A stretch of DNA of 64,000 nt from a bacterium. Lineage in GTDB: Bacteria; Patescibacteriota; Patescibacteriia; 2-12-FULL-60-25. Below the pieces are notes generated by a model. The model was not told the origin of the DNA. It worked only from the letters and a program-made list of their open reading frames with translations, and did no database searches. The first letter of the stretch is position 1, and each line of letters starts with the position of its first letter. The translations under genes and the position numbers were made by a program. The stretch is taken from positions 1,060,625 to 1,124,624 of the forward strand of contig JAJYXM010000016.1 in NCBI GenBank assembly GCA_021796435.1. Direction: 5' to 3'. This document shows positions 18,532 to 26,010 of the stretch, piece by piece.

Positions 18532-18747
18532 ATGACAACACCCACAAAAGAAGCATTAAAGCACCTTGTAATCGTGTTCTTTTATTCGGCGGTATCATCA
18601 ATCTTGCCGCTACTCATTGCCTATGCCCAGAACGACCCTCGATGGGCGTTGCTGATCCCGGTAATCAACGCCGCATGGTATTCTGTAACCCGATACCTAA
18701 AGGAGCAAAAGCTGATCGAGGACGATATTGCCCGTGGAGAGGAATAA
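18532..18747 (+). CDS. Putative holin
   Basis: This 71-residue protein has two predicted membrane helices (VIVFFYSAVSSILPLLIAY, then WALLIPVINAAWYSV) separated by a short polar turn, and a charged C-terminal tail (KEQKLIEDDIARGEE). It follows the endolysin gene by 5 nt. Size, topology and place in the lysis cassette fit a class II type holin that releases the amidase. It is the last phage gene before the terminator at 18,762. Confidence 0.75.
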   Translation: MTTPTKEALKHLVIVFFYSAVSSILPLLIAYAQNDPRWALLIPVINAAWYSVTRYLKEQKLIEDDIARGEE

Positions 18748-18761
18748 CCGCTAGAGCTTGC

Positions 18762-18824
18762 GAAAATCCGGTCCTAGTAGACCTTTACGGCAAATGCCGG
18801 AACGTCGAAAGAGGCCGGATTTTC
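18762..18824 (+). terminator. Structured terminator at the end of the phage late operon
   Basis: A 10-bp stem (GAAAATCCGG with CCGGATTTTC) encloses a second small hairpin (CGGCA/TGCCG). It lies 14 nt after the holin stop codon and directly before an independent promoter. It marks the likely end of late transcription. Confidence 0.65.
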
Positions 18825-18825
18825 C

Positions 18826-18854
18826 TTGAAAGAAAGGCGTAATTGTCGTATAAT
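18826..18854 (+). promoter_or_regulatory. Strong sigma-70-type promoter (TTGAAA-N17-TATAAT)
   Basis: A -35 box TTGAAA (18,826-18,831), exact 17-nt spacer and consensus -10 TATAAT (18,849-18,854) predict a start near 18,861. No ORF with a usable start follows before the terminator at 18,935, so it should drive a short non-coding RNA. Confidence 0.75.
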
Positions 18855-18861
18855 TTTATCA

Positions 18862-18961
18862 AGTTTACTGAAAGATAACGATTTAGCCGCGATTGCTGGT
18901 TCAAAGTTCCGGAAATCGCCACCGCCATGAAAATACGATGGGATTTTACCCATCGTTTTTT
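18862..18961 (+). ncRNA. Roughly 100-nt structured RNA at the phage end
   Basis: The promoter just upstream and the hairpin ACGATGGG...CCCATCGT with a T-run (18,935-18,961) define a short transcript. Its body folds into a 10-bp stem (GCGATT + CTGG pairing with CCGG + AATCGC around one mismatch). It ends in ...CCACCGCCA before the terminator, like the 3' end of a tRNA, but I cannot draw a normal tRNA cloverleaf. It may be a degenerate tRNA, a phage sRNA, or a host RNA used as attachment site. No known RNA family (4.5S, 6S, tmRNA) matches. Confidence 0.5.
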
Positions 18962-19124
18962 CATATGGTTCGGATGGGTGGGATTCGAACGGGGAGGGTT
19001 TGGGAACCGGGAGGTTTCCACTGTTGCCGGGGAGAGCTCACGAGAGGGCGAAGGCCCTTTCGTGGGACCCCGCCTCTCGCGAGAGGCGGGGGACGTGAGA
19101 TTCCCACCCTCTCCGCCATGAAAA
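18922..19124 (+). repeat. tRNA-end repeat element, copy 1
   Basis: A 12-bp direct repeat CCGCCATGAAAA (18,922-18,933 and 19,113-19,124) brackets a terminator and a structured unit of about 150 nt. The unit includes ATTCGAACGGGG, GGGTTTGGG, TGCCGGGGAGAGCTCACGA, a hairpin closed by GGGC/GCCC, CTTTCGTGGGA, and the tRNA-like ending GATTCCCACCCTCTCCGCCA. The same order of blocks is found at 60,053-60,252 on the other strand behind tRNA-Met. A 24-nt perfect palindrome at 19,068-19,091 is specific to this copy. Confidence 0.65.
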
Positions 19125-19147
19125 ACAGACCCTTGCGGGTCTGTTTT
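19125..19147 (+). terminator. Terminator after repeat copy 1
   Basis: ACAGACCC, loop TTGC, GGGTCTGT and a T-run form a clear intrinsic terminator directly behind the repeat element and upstream of the deformylase gene. Confidence 0.75.
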
Positions 19148-19181
19148 GTGTATTCAGACCGTTGCTGTTAACCTTGCTAAT

Positions 19182-19745
19182 ATGAATATGCTCGATGAGA
19201 TAAAACGAAGTATCCAGGCTTTTGAGACCGTCCTAGACGAAATACCTGAAATTCGTTACGCCGGTGATCCCGTTTTACGACAAGTAACCAATCTGACGAC
19301 GTTAAAAGAAGGTATGGAGATTGGCGGAAAGATGAAAAACGTATTATTAAAGTACAGAAATATTACAGGCTGGGGACGCGGCTTTGCAGCTCCGCAGATC
19401 GGAGAGGATAAATCAGTATTCATCACATTCGTTGATGATCAAGTCGAAGTTTTCATCAATCCAAATATTACAGAAAAATCTGACAAAACGAACTTCTATA
19501 AAGAACTATGCATGAGCGTTGGTGTCATGTCTGCCGACGTGGAAAGACCGGATTGGATTGTTATGGAATGGATGGATGAAAAGGGTTCTACGAGGTCAGA
19601 GAAGTTTGATGGATTTAAGGCGCGACTTTATCAGCACGAAGTAGCGCACTTGCGCGGACGATTGAATTTGGACGATGCGTCTCCGGGAGGTATTGAGTAT
19701 GCAATTTTTGATCCGCTTAAAGAAAAGCTAAGAGACACAAGATAG
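19182..19745 (+). CDS. def: Peptide deformylase
   Basis: This 187-residue enzyme removes the formyl group from the N-terminal Met of new proteins. Motif 1 appears as GRGFAAPQIGE (normally GxGxAAPQxG). Motif 2 is ELCMSVG, where the usual EGCLS has Leu for Gly but keeps the metal-binding Cys. Motif 3 is QHEVAHLRG with the HExxH zinc/iron site intact. All three metal ligands are therefore present. I start at ATG 19,182, since an upstream in-frame ATG at 19,146 would overlap the terminator. A further in-frame ATG at 19,188 is also possible. It stands alone, downstream of the phage end. Confidence 0.88.
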   Translation: MNMLDEIKRSIQAFETVLDEIPEIRYAGDPVLRQVTNLTTLKEGMEIGGKMKNVLLKYRNITGWGRGFAAPQIGEDKSVFITFVDDQVEVFINPNITEKSDKTNFYKELCMSVGVMSADVERPDWIVMEWMDEKGSTRSEKFDGFKARLYQHEVAHLRGRLNLDDASPGGIEYAIFDPLKEKLRDTR

Positions 19746-19825
19746 GTCTGAACATCAAAACCGCAACCCTCGTGCCTCAAAATCGCATTTCGCTTAACCC
19801 TCAAAAAAGCCTTAGTTGCAGCGCT

Positions 19826-19854
19826 TTGTGATAAGTGCCCAAACTAGGTAGAAT
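19826..19854 (+). promoter_or_regulatory. Promoter for the 19,864 operon, near-leaderless
   Basis: TTGTGA (19,826-19,831), a 17-nt spacer and TAGAAT (19,849-19,854) place the start of transcription at about 19,861, only about 3 nt before the ATG at 19,864. This predicts an essentially leaderless mRNA, in line with the scarcity of SD motifs around it. Confidence 0.55.
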
Positions 19855-19863
19855 CTTAAGGGT

Positions 19864-20400
19864 ATGAAATACGTCGCGCTACTACGAGGCATCAACGTCG
19901 GCAAGACGAAAAGGATTGAGATGAAGAAGCTTAAGGAGATTTTTGAGCAACTCGGATATTCCAATGTCTCGACCTACATTAATTCCGGGAACGTTATCTT
20001 CGAATCGGGTAAAGCACAAAAGACCGTGCGCAGCGCAATCGAGAAAGCTTTGAAAAAAGAGTTCGGCGTAGAGATTCCGACGCTCGTCAGAACAATTAAA
20101 GAGATGCAGAAGGTTGCAGACGCAATCCCCTCTGGCTGGAAGAATGACGACAAGCAAAGGACGGATGTCGCATATCTATTCGATAAAGCCGATAAGAAAA
20201 GCATAGTTGACGAACTGCCGATCAAGAAAGAGTTTATCGATGTTCGCTATGTCAAAGGAGCTATCTTTTGGAATGTAAAAAGAGAATATGTTTTCAAGAG
20301 CCACCTCGGCAAGATAATCTCCCACCCCATCTATCAGCTTATGACCGTGCGCAATGTGAATACGGCGCTTAAACTCGCAGGAATACATCATGGAAATTAA
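19864..20400 (+). CDS. DUF1697 family protein
   Basis: This 178-residue protein has the DUF1697 signature: MKYVALLRGINVGKTKRI at the start, then MKKLKEIFEQLGYSNVSTYI and NSGNVIF. The family has a ferredoxin-like fold and no established biochemical function. It is the first gene of a compact operon with an MBL-fold hydrolase (11-nt overlap) and a DUF1801 protein. This stretch is more AT-rich by eye than the genes from 22 kb on. Confidence 0.9.
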   Translation: MKYVALLRGINVGKTKRIEMKKLKEIFEQLGYSNVSTYINSGNVIFESGKAQKTVRSAIEKALKKEFGVEIPTLVRTIKEMQKVADAIPSGWKNDDKQRTDVAYLFDKADKKSIVDELPIKKEFIDVRYVKGAIFWNVKREYVFKSHLGKIISHPIYQLMTVRNVNTALKLAGIHHGN

Positions 20401-20974
20401 GCATTTCAGCTATCGAAAGACTAATTATCACCTGATCCTCGGCGGTGACGGAAAGATCGTCGCTTTTGATGCTGGCTGGCCTGGTACTTACTTCGAATAC
20501 GCAAAAGCAATGAAAGACACGGGATTCGGGATCGAACAGGTAGATTTCGCAGTCGTCAGCCACTTCCATTTGGACCATGCCGGTCTAATAGGAGAGATGA
20601 TCAAGGATGGGATCACCTGCGTCGTCTTCGACAATCAGGCAGATAAAATCGACGAGATGGAGGGAATAATACTGAAGAAGCAGAAAGATTATGTGAGGAT
20701 CGATAAGAGCAAGCTACTGCGGATGAAATGCGACGAATCAAGACAGTGGCTATCTAGCCTGGGGATCCAAGGAGAAGTCGTACAGACTCCGGGCCACTCC
20801 ACTGACAGCGTCTCTTTCGTTTCGGATGATGGAGATGCTCTGATCGGAGACCTTTACCGCGAAGAAATAGCCCTGGATCCGGAGAGTCGGTTGAGCTTGC
20901 GATTACTGAGGAACAAAAAGGTAAAAAATATCTATCCAGCACACGGTGAAAATTATTTAGTCCAATATGAATAA
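20390..20974 (+). CDS. MBL-fold metallohydrolase
   Basis: This 194-residue protein belongs to the metallo-beta-lactamase fold. The HxHxDH metal motif appears as SHFHLDHAG (about residues 58-66), followed by TPGHSTDSVSF for the next His and by GDALIGDLYREE for the bridging Asp. The C-terminal IYPAHGENY gives the last His. Substrate is unknown; relatives include glyoxalase II-like and quinolone-biosynthesis-like hydrolases. It overlaps the genes on both sides by 8-11 nt, so translation is coupled. Confidence 0.85.
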   Translation: MEIKHFSYRKTNYHLILGGDGKIVAFDAGWPGTYFEYAKAMKDTGFGIEQVDFAVVSHFHLDHAGLIGEMIKDGITCVVFDNQADKIDEMEGIILKKQKDYVRIDKSKLLRMKCDESRQWLSSLGIQGEVVQTPGHSTDSVSFVSDDGDALIGDLYREEIALDPESRLSLRLLRNKKVKNIYPAHGENYLVQYE

Positions 20975-21440
20975 ACCATCATCACGGATCAAATCCGGTC
21001 CCTTAGACGAATATATCGCTCGATACCCAAAAGACGTGCAGGTCATCCTGAAAAAAATCAGGTCGTTGATAAAAAAAGTCGCGCCGCAAGCGGAAGAGAC
21101 GATCAGTTACGGGATGCCGACTTTCGATATGGATGGGAAACATCTGGTACATTTCGCTACGTTCAAAAACCATGTCGGTTTTTTCCCGACGCCCTCGCCG
21201 ATAGTCGCATTCAAAAAAGAATTGGCGGCATTCAAGACCTCGAAAGGCACTATCCAGTTTCCGCTTGATGAACCAATCCCCTATGACCTGATCCGAAGAA
21301 TCACCATCTTCAGAGTAAAAGAGATCAAAGACGGTCCGAGTCTGAAACGCGAAAAAATCTGCAGCCGCGGTCACAAATATACCGGGGCTGGACCATGCCC
21401 CAAGTGTTGGCCAGGAAGAGAGAAAAATAAGACAAAATAA
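20967..21440 (+). CDS. DUF1801 family protein with C-terminal zinc-ribbon-like tail
   Basis: This 157-residue protein has the DUF1801 (YdhG-like) core: DEYIARYPKDVQVILKKIR, then ETISYGMPTF and FATFKNHVGFFPTP. The family folds like the frataxin/YjbR group and its role is not settled. The extra C-terminal segment CSRGHKYTGAGPCPKCWPG carries three Cys and one His in a zinc-ribbon-like arrangement that is not part of the core family. It is the last gene of the operon begun at 19,864. Confidence 0.85.
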   Translation: MNKPSSRIKSGPLDEYIARYPKDVQVILKKIRSLIKKVAPQAEETISYGMPTFDMDGKHLVHFATFKNHVGFFPTPSPIVAFKKELAAFKTSKGTIQFPLDEPIPYDLIRRITIFRVKEIKDGPSLKREKICSRGHKYTGAGPCPKCWPGREKNKTK

Positions 21441-21477
21441 GCTCTAAACTGTTATTAATGATCATAATCAAGCCAAT

Positions 21478-21960
21478 ATGCCCAACAAACCTATTTCAGA
21501 GACAAACTGTTGCCCAAAATTCGATCCGACCCCCTGGGACGGAAAAACGTTCGGATGGCAGAATAAGAAGTTCATCAAGGACAAAGTGTTTACCTTGTTC
21601 TACATTCCGATGAACTTCGGTTCAGTCATCACGAAGCTGAACAAAAAGATTGAAAATGCTGGTGCGGATGTGCCGGACTGGCTTTGCTTGGCAGACGACA
21701 CATCGAAATGGAACATGGACATCTATTTAGCAGTCGATAAAGACATACCGGGCTCCGAGAATGTCCAGTTATCAGGCAAGTATTTCAGCAAAGTCTACGA
21801 AGGCAACTTTAAAGACACTGGGAAGTGGCATAAAGACTTCATCGATTACCTCAAGAGCCACGACATGGAGATGAAAAAGATGTACACGTGGTACACGACC
21901 TGCCCCAAGTGTGCGAAACATTACGGAAAGAACTACGTCGTCTTGGTGGCGCAACTTTAA
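21478..21960 (+). CDS. Conserved protein with CCPxFDPxPWDGK motif
   Basis: This 160-residue protein opens with NCCPKFDPTPWDGKTFGW. That motif defines a small conserved family seen across bacteria and usually annotated only as hypothetical or as a hydrolase without proof. The C-terminal half has TTCPKCAKHYGKNYVVLVAQ with a CxxC pair. With the N-terminal CC this could form a metal site. It has no signal peptide. It lies 37 nt after the DUF1801 gene and may be cotranscribed. Function unknown. Confidence 0.75.
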   Translation: MPNKPISETNCCPKFDPTPWDGKTFGWQNKKFIKDKVFTLFYIPMNFGSVITKLNKKIENAGADVPDWLCLADDTSKWNMDIYLAVDKDIPGSENVQLSGKYFSKVYEGNFKDTGKWHKDFIDYLKSHDMEMKKMYTWYTTCPKCAKHYGKNYVVLVAQL

Positions 21961-22030
21961 AGATTCATGACTCTACCCGCACTATTCCTGCTTCGGTTAG
22001 GTGAATGACGATGACAAGATTATTACAATA

Positions 22031-22064
22031 ATAGGCGACGGCAGAAGAACCTGCCATCGCCTAT
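22031..22064. terminator. Bidirectional hairpin between convergent genes
   Basis: ATAGGCGA/TCGCCTAT and GGCAG/CTGCC form a long stem with one mismatch and a 6-nt loop. It sits between the plus-strand gene ending at 21,960 and hisS ending at 22,068 on the minus strand. T-runs are weak, so efficiency is uncertain. Confidence 0.55.
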
Positions 22065-22067
22065 CGA

Positions 22068-23378
22068 TTACCCTGAGGTGAGAGTCTTGAGGATGTGTAC
22101 GATGCTTTCGCGCTTTGCACTTGTCTGCTCGCCGGTCGAAAGCTCCTTGAGGGTGACTTCGCCTCTGGTTTGCTCGTCCGGTCCATAGAAAAGGCAAAAG
22201 CGTGCGCCTCTCTCCGACGCGAGACGGATCTGTTTCCCGATCTTGCCCTCTTCGAGGTAGATCTCTGCGGTCATGCCCGCATCCCTTAGTTCGGTCGCGA
22301 TACGGAGAGCCTCTGCCCGCGAAGCGCTATCCCAGACCGTGACGAAGACCTGCGGGCTCGGCGTGTCTTTTTTGTTCTGCTCGTCCGCCAGGAGCGTAGA
22401 GAGGATGCGATCGATGCCGAGCGAGCCGCCGCACGCCGGGACCTGTTTGCCCGTTATGCCGCCGATGAGGTCGTCGTATCTTCCGCCGGAAGCGATGGCG
22501 CCCGGAGCCCCGTCCAAAGTGATCTCGAAGATGGGGCCGGTGTAGTAGTCGAGGCCGCGCGCGAGGAACGGCGAGAACTTGATTGCGCCCTCTTTAAGCA
22601 GCGGCTTGACCAGTGAGATGACTTCATCCACCTCTCTAAGGCCTTGACGTCCGGTCAACGATGCCTCGATCCGATCCCTTGGTGCAGCCCCTTCCAAAAG
22701 GTCGTCTTCTATCCGATTGACGGCTGCTTCTGGGAGACTGGAGCTTTTCAGCTCCTGGATGACGCCACTCGCGCCAATCTTGTCGAGTTTATCGAGAGCA
22801 ATCAGCGTGCTCTGTCTCTGCTCTTGCGGGACGCCGTAGACTTCGAGTAACCCGGCAAGCACCTTGCGTGAGTTGAGGTTGACGACGCAGCCGGAAAGGC
22901 CGAGGCGCGAGAGTGCCCTCGTCAGGGCAAGGATTACTTCGGCATCAGCAAGGAGCGATGTGCTTCCGATGACGTCGACGTCGCATTGATAGAACTCACG
23001 GAAACGTCCTTTGCCGGGGCGGTCGGCCCGCCACACAGGACTCATCTGATAGCGGCGGAAGGGCCGAGGGAGCCTTTCCTGGTGTTCGGCGAAAAAGCGT
23101 ACCAACGGGACGGTAAGGTCGTAGCGCAACGCAAGATCCGTTTCGCCGCTGTCCGCCCGGTCACCGCGCTTGAGTATCTTGAAGATGAGCTTTTCACCTT
23201 CTTCACCATACTTGCCCATGAGGGTCTCTAGCCTTTCAAAGGCAGGGGTGTCGATCGGCAGAAAGCCGAAGCTCTCGAACACTCCCTTGATCGTGCCGAA
23301 AGCCCATTCGCGTTTTTTTACTTCTCCAGGCAAAAAATCCCTGGTCCCCGATGGGGGTTTCATATTCAGCTCTTTCAT
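22068..23378 (-). CDS. hisS: Histidyl-tRNA synthetase
   Basis: This 436-residue class II enzyme charges tRNA-His. It begins MKPPSGTRDFLPGE, the typical HisRS opening (PRGTRDxLP), has RYDLTVPLVRF, motif 2 in SPVWRADRPGKGRFREFYQCDVD, the histidine-binding loop ARGLDYYTG, and motif 3 in GGSLGIDRIL with its Arg. The C-terminal anticodon-binding domain (residues 340-430) is complete. There are two in-frame ATGs; the second (MKPPSG) may be the real start. An upstream GGCGGAGAAG gives a weak SD-like match, rare in this region. Confidence 0.95.
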   Translation of the reverse strand: MKELNMKPPSGTRDFLPGEVKKREWAFGTIKGVFESFGFLPIDTPAFERLETLMGKYGEEGEKLIFKILKRGDRADSGETDLALRYDLTVPLVRFFAEHQERLPRPFRRYQMSPVWRADRPGKGRFREFYQCDVDVIGSTSLLADAEVILALTRALSRLGLSGCVVNLNSRKVLAGLLEVYGVPQEQRQSTLIALDKLDKIGASGVIQELKSSSLPEAAVNRIEDDLLEGAAPRDRIEASLTGRQGLREVDEVISLVKPLLKEGAIKFSPFLARGLDYYTGPIFEITLDGAPGAIASGGRYDDLIGGITGKQVPACGGSLGIDRILSTLLADEQNKKDTPSPQVFVTVWDSASRAEALRIATELRDAGMTAEIYLEEGKIGKQIRLASERGARFCLFYGPDEQTRGEVTLKELSTGEQTSAKRESIVHILKTLTSG

Positions 23379-23430
23379 AGCGTCTTCTCCGCCGGTCGGG
23401 TCTCCTTGTCAAGGAACTGCATGACGTAAT

Positions 23431-23459
23431 GGTTTAGCATCTTATGCTGCCAGCGTCAA
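23431..23459 (-). promoter_or_regulatory. Putative hisS promoter
   Basis: On the minus strand TTGACG (23,454-23,459), a 17-nt spacer and TAAACC (23,431-23,436) lie about 50 nt upstream of hisS. A small stem (TCCTTG/CAAGGA) follows in the leader. No T-box features were recognised. Confidence 0.45.
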
Positions 23460-23504
23460 TGCACTTCCTCCAGTTACCCTACGTACCAAGGCGGAACTTA
23501 TGCG

Positions 23505-24803
23505 TTAGTTTAATTTTTTTGAGAAAGAATCGAGATCATCTATTACGACCAGAGTGGAACGATCCTGGCAAGCCACTTCGACTTGATGTTTGGGGCTAAA
23601 ATCCTTTTTCAGGATTATGCGATGCGTCGGATGACCATGTCCGTGGCACCCTCCTCCCGTATCGATTACGGCTCGGTGCCCGTTTTTCCTTAAACTGCCG
23701 ACCAGCTCGATCGCGGCCGCATAATCTACGGCCGGCTCTTCGCAAGAGACGTGGAAGCATCTGTGTTGATCCTTGTAATCGAAAAGTCCGCACTGCTTGA
23801 GCATTTCGATGGTCCCTGAATGTCCGAAGCCGAAACCAATCGCCGGCAAGTCCCTCTTGCCATACATGCCGACCAACCAATCGTACCGCCCACCACCTGA
23901 AAGTGCCCCGAATTTCTTCTCCTTATCCGAAACTTCAAATATTATGCCGGTGTAGAACGATCCACGAGCCACGGACAGATCCAGACGACAGATATCATAA
24001 ATCCCGTACCATCGCAGGAGCGCCGAGAGCCGTTTGAGCCTTTCCAGTATCTGTAGAGACTTGTCGGCAATACGTCCGTTGGTCTTTTCGATTTGCGCGA
24101 TCCCCTCGTCAAAAGCGCCTTTTACAGAAATGGCCTCGATGATCGACTCTATCTTGCCCATGTCCAAACCGAGCTTTTGGAATCTCTGGATGAATTCCTG
24201 CTTATCTATCTTTTCGATGTCGTCCACGATCTTCACCGCGGTATAATAATCTCTCTTATCGACGCCAGCGCAGTCCAAGATGTTCTCCAGGATCTTCCTC
24301 TCGCCGATGAGGATCTCCACTTCGCCATATAATCCGAGATTCCTATAGATGCTGGCGACGCAGGCCAGGACTTCCGCATCGGTTTCCACCGAACCGCAGC
24401 CGATGACATCGGCATCCGTCTGCCAAAATTCCCTTGCCCTATCCTGTTTAATCACATCCTCCTGCCTCCATCTTTTGGATGTATTGAACCAACGGATCGG
24501 TAGCGCAACCTCCTCGAGTTCCTGGACCATCCTGGCCCTGGTAGGCGTCTGTTCTGGGATAAGCGTAAGGCGGTTGTTCCGCTTATCCACGAAACTGAAG
24601 GTCTGACCAATCAACCCTTCCGACCAGGGCGGTTTGACCTCGTACAGGTCCCTTCTCTCTATTGAAGGCGGGCTGATTCCCCTGAAGCCAAAAGATTCCA
24701 GCGTCCCCTCCACCGTCTCGCAGACCTTGCGCCGCTTCGCCCATTCCTCGGGATAGATGCTCTGGAAACCTTCCAGTGATATGTAATTGCGTTCCTTGTC
24801 CAT
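23505..24803 (-). CDS. HisRS-like paralogue lacking the motif 3 arginine
   Basis: This 432-residue protein has the class II core: motif 2 as KRWRQEDVIKQDRAREFWQ and a histidine-loop equivalent ARGSFYTG in place of ARGLDYYTG. Motif 3 reads GFGFGHSGTIEML, without the conserved Arg that contacts ATP. The C-terminal domain contains a Cys/His-rich run (GGGCHGHGHPTH) not normal for the anticodon domain. It could be a regulatory HisZ-like protein, a resistance form, or an enzyme using the fold for another amino acid product. It follows the transporter gene by 5 nt and is probably cotranscribed with it. Confidence 0.8.
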   Translation of the reverse strand: MDKERNYISLEGFQSIYPEEWAKRRKVCETVEGTLESFGFRGISPPSIERRDLYEVKPPWSEGLIGQTFSFVDKRNNRLTLIPEQTPTRARMVQELEEVALPIRWFNTSKRWRQEDVIKQDRAREFWQTDADVIGCGSVETDAEVLACVASIYRNLGLYGEVEILIGERKILENILDCAGVDKRDYYTAVKIVDDIEKIDKQEFIQRFQKLGLDMGKIESIIEAISVKGAFDEGIAQIEKTNGRIADKSLQILERLKRLSALLRWYGIYDICRLDLSVARGSFYTGIIFEVSDKEKKFGALSGGGRYDWLVGMYGKRDLPAIGFGFGHSGTIEMLKQCGLFDYKDQHRCFHVSCEEPAVDYAAAIELVGSLRKNGHRAVIDTGGGCHGHGHPTHRIILKKDFSPKHQVEVACQDRSTLVVIDDLDSFSKKLN

Positions 24804-24808
24804 GTCGA

Positions 24809-25900
24809 TCAGGGCTGGCTTTTCCTGCGCGGGAACAGTCGCATCTTCCGGAGAAGATCGATGATTTTCTCGTTATATTCTTTCTTAAGGACGAAATGCC
24901 CCAAAAGCGAGATGACAATCATCGCTGTCACGACTTTCCATCTGTATCCGGCGTAAATATTCCAGATTTTTGCCATACCGAGATCCATCAGATATGGCCA
25001 GGCGACGATACCGACCAGGGCCAGCACCAAACCCGGCGTCTTTCCGATGCCGATTTTTTTGGTCAAAAATTGTATGGACGCTACGGCACTACCTATGGTG
25101 GACGTAGCCAAAGCAAAAATAACCATCAGCAGCAGGCTACCCAAGAGCAGAGTCGGCCTAAAGAATAATCCGGTCAGCACGACGAAAGCCATATATAAGC
25201 CGAACCATAGGCCTCCCCATAGACTTAATTTGACCGGATCTTCTTTTTGTTCGAAGCGCTGCCACATCATCGGGTCCGTGAAGACGCCGGAAATGATGCC
25301 TAGGAAACCCAAAGGAAAGACCCAAGCGACACCGGCAGGCGTGATCATGTGCAAATTAGGATTGATGCCGAATCTACTCGTCCAAATCGAAAGCATAGCC
25401 AGCAAAAAGACAGACAGCATCTGGAGTGAATAATAGCCAAGGTCGGTCAATACGCTGCCACGCAGGCCATATCTGAAGATGTAAAACAGGATCAGCAATG
25501 AGAAAACGATGATCGAAGGCACGCTGTAGGCGCTATCGAGGAAGTGATATGAGGCGACATCCTGCCCTCCTCCCAGGCCTATAAGCAGGGCTTGCATGTT
25601 CATGATCACGGCCATCGCTGCAATGAACAACGAGAATAGGATGAGAGGGATGAAATCTATCCACTTCTTGAATTCAGGGATCTTCTTCGTGACCAAACCG
25701 AAAAGCGGCATGGCCAGGATATTCCCTGCAACCCAAAAAAGCGATGGGATTATCCCCATCGTATACATGAAGGCCATGGTCGCGATCATACTGACGCCCC
25801 AAGACCAAGATGCCGCAAGGCTTATTCCTACTCGCCAGTAGCTCATGCTCTTGATGTCGTCCTGGTTCTCTTTCCTTTTCAGGATTTTGCCTAAAAACAT
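24809..25900 (-). CDS. Multi-pass membrane transporter, possibly APC/SSS-like
   Basis: This 363-residue protein has about ten hydrophobic segments and short charged loops. The N-terminal SWSWGVSMIATMAFMYTMG resembles the first broken helix of the LeuT-fold (APC and sodium/solute symporter) families, and the chain is shorter than a typical SSS protein (about 450). Substrate cannot be read from the sequence. It is the first gene of a two-gene unit with the HisRS-like paralogue, so histidine or a histidine-like compound is a reasonable guess. Start TTAGTATG without SD. Confidence 0.65.
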   Translation of the reverse strand: MFLGKILKRKENQDDIKSMSYWRVGISLAASWSWGVSMIATMAFMYTMGIIPSLFWVAGNILAMPLFGLVTKKIPEFKKWIDFIPLILFSLFIAAMAVIMNMQALLIGLGGGQDVASYHFLDSAYSVPSIIVFSLLILFYIFRYGLRGSVLTDLGYYSLQMLSVFLLAMLSIWTSRFGINPNLHMITPAGVAWVFPLGFLGIISGVFTDPMMWQRFEQKEDPVKLSLWGGLWFGLYMAFVVLTGLFFRPTLLLGSLLLMVIFALATSTIGSAVASIQFLTKKIGIGKTPGLVLALVGIVAWPYLMDLGMAKIWNIYAGYRWKVVTAMIVISLLGHFVLKKEYNEKIIDLLRKMRLFPRRKSQP

Positions 25901-26010
25901 ACTAATTTAGAATGTTAAAATTCTTATTGGGAGCTAAGCCTTTCTTTCGTTTTAAGGGTATCACCATAAAGAATATTGAGTCAATTTACAGTTCGGGCTG
26001 TCGAACAACT

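Noticed and set aside
18971-19124. tmRNA (ssrA)
   Set aside because: The ATTCGAACGGGG start resembles tmRNA, but there is no tag reading frame, no proper T arm, and the ends do not pair as an acceptor stem. A repeat element fits better.
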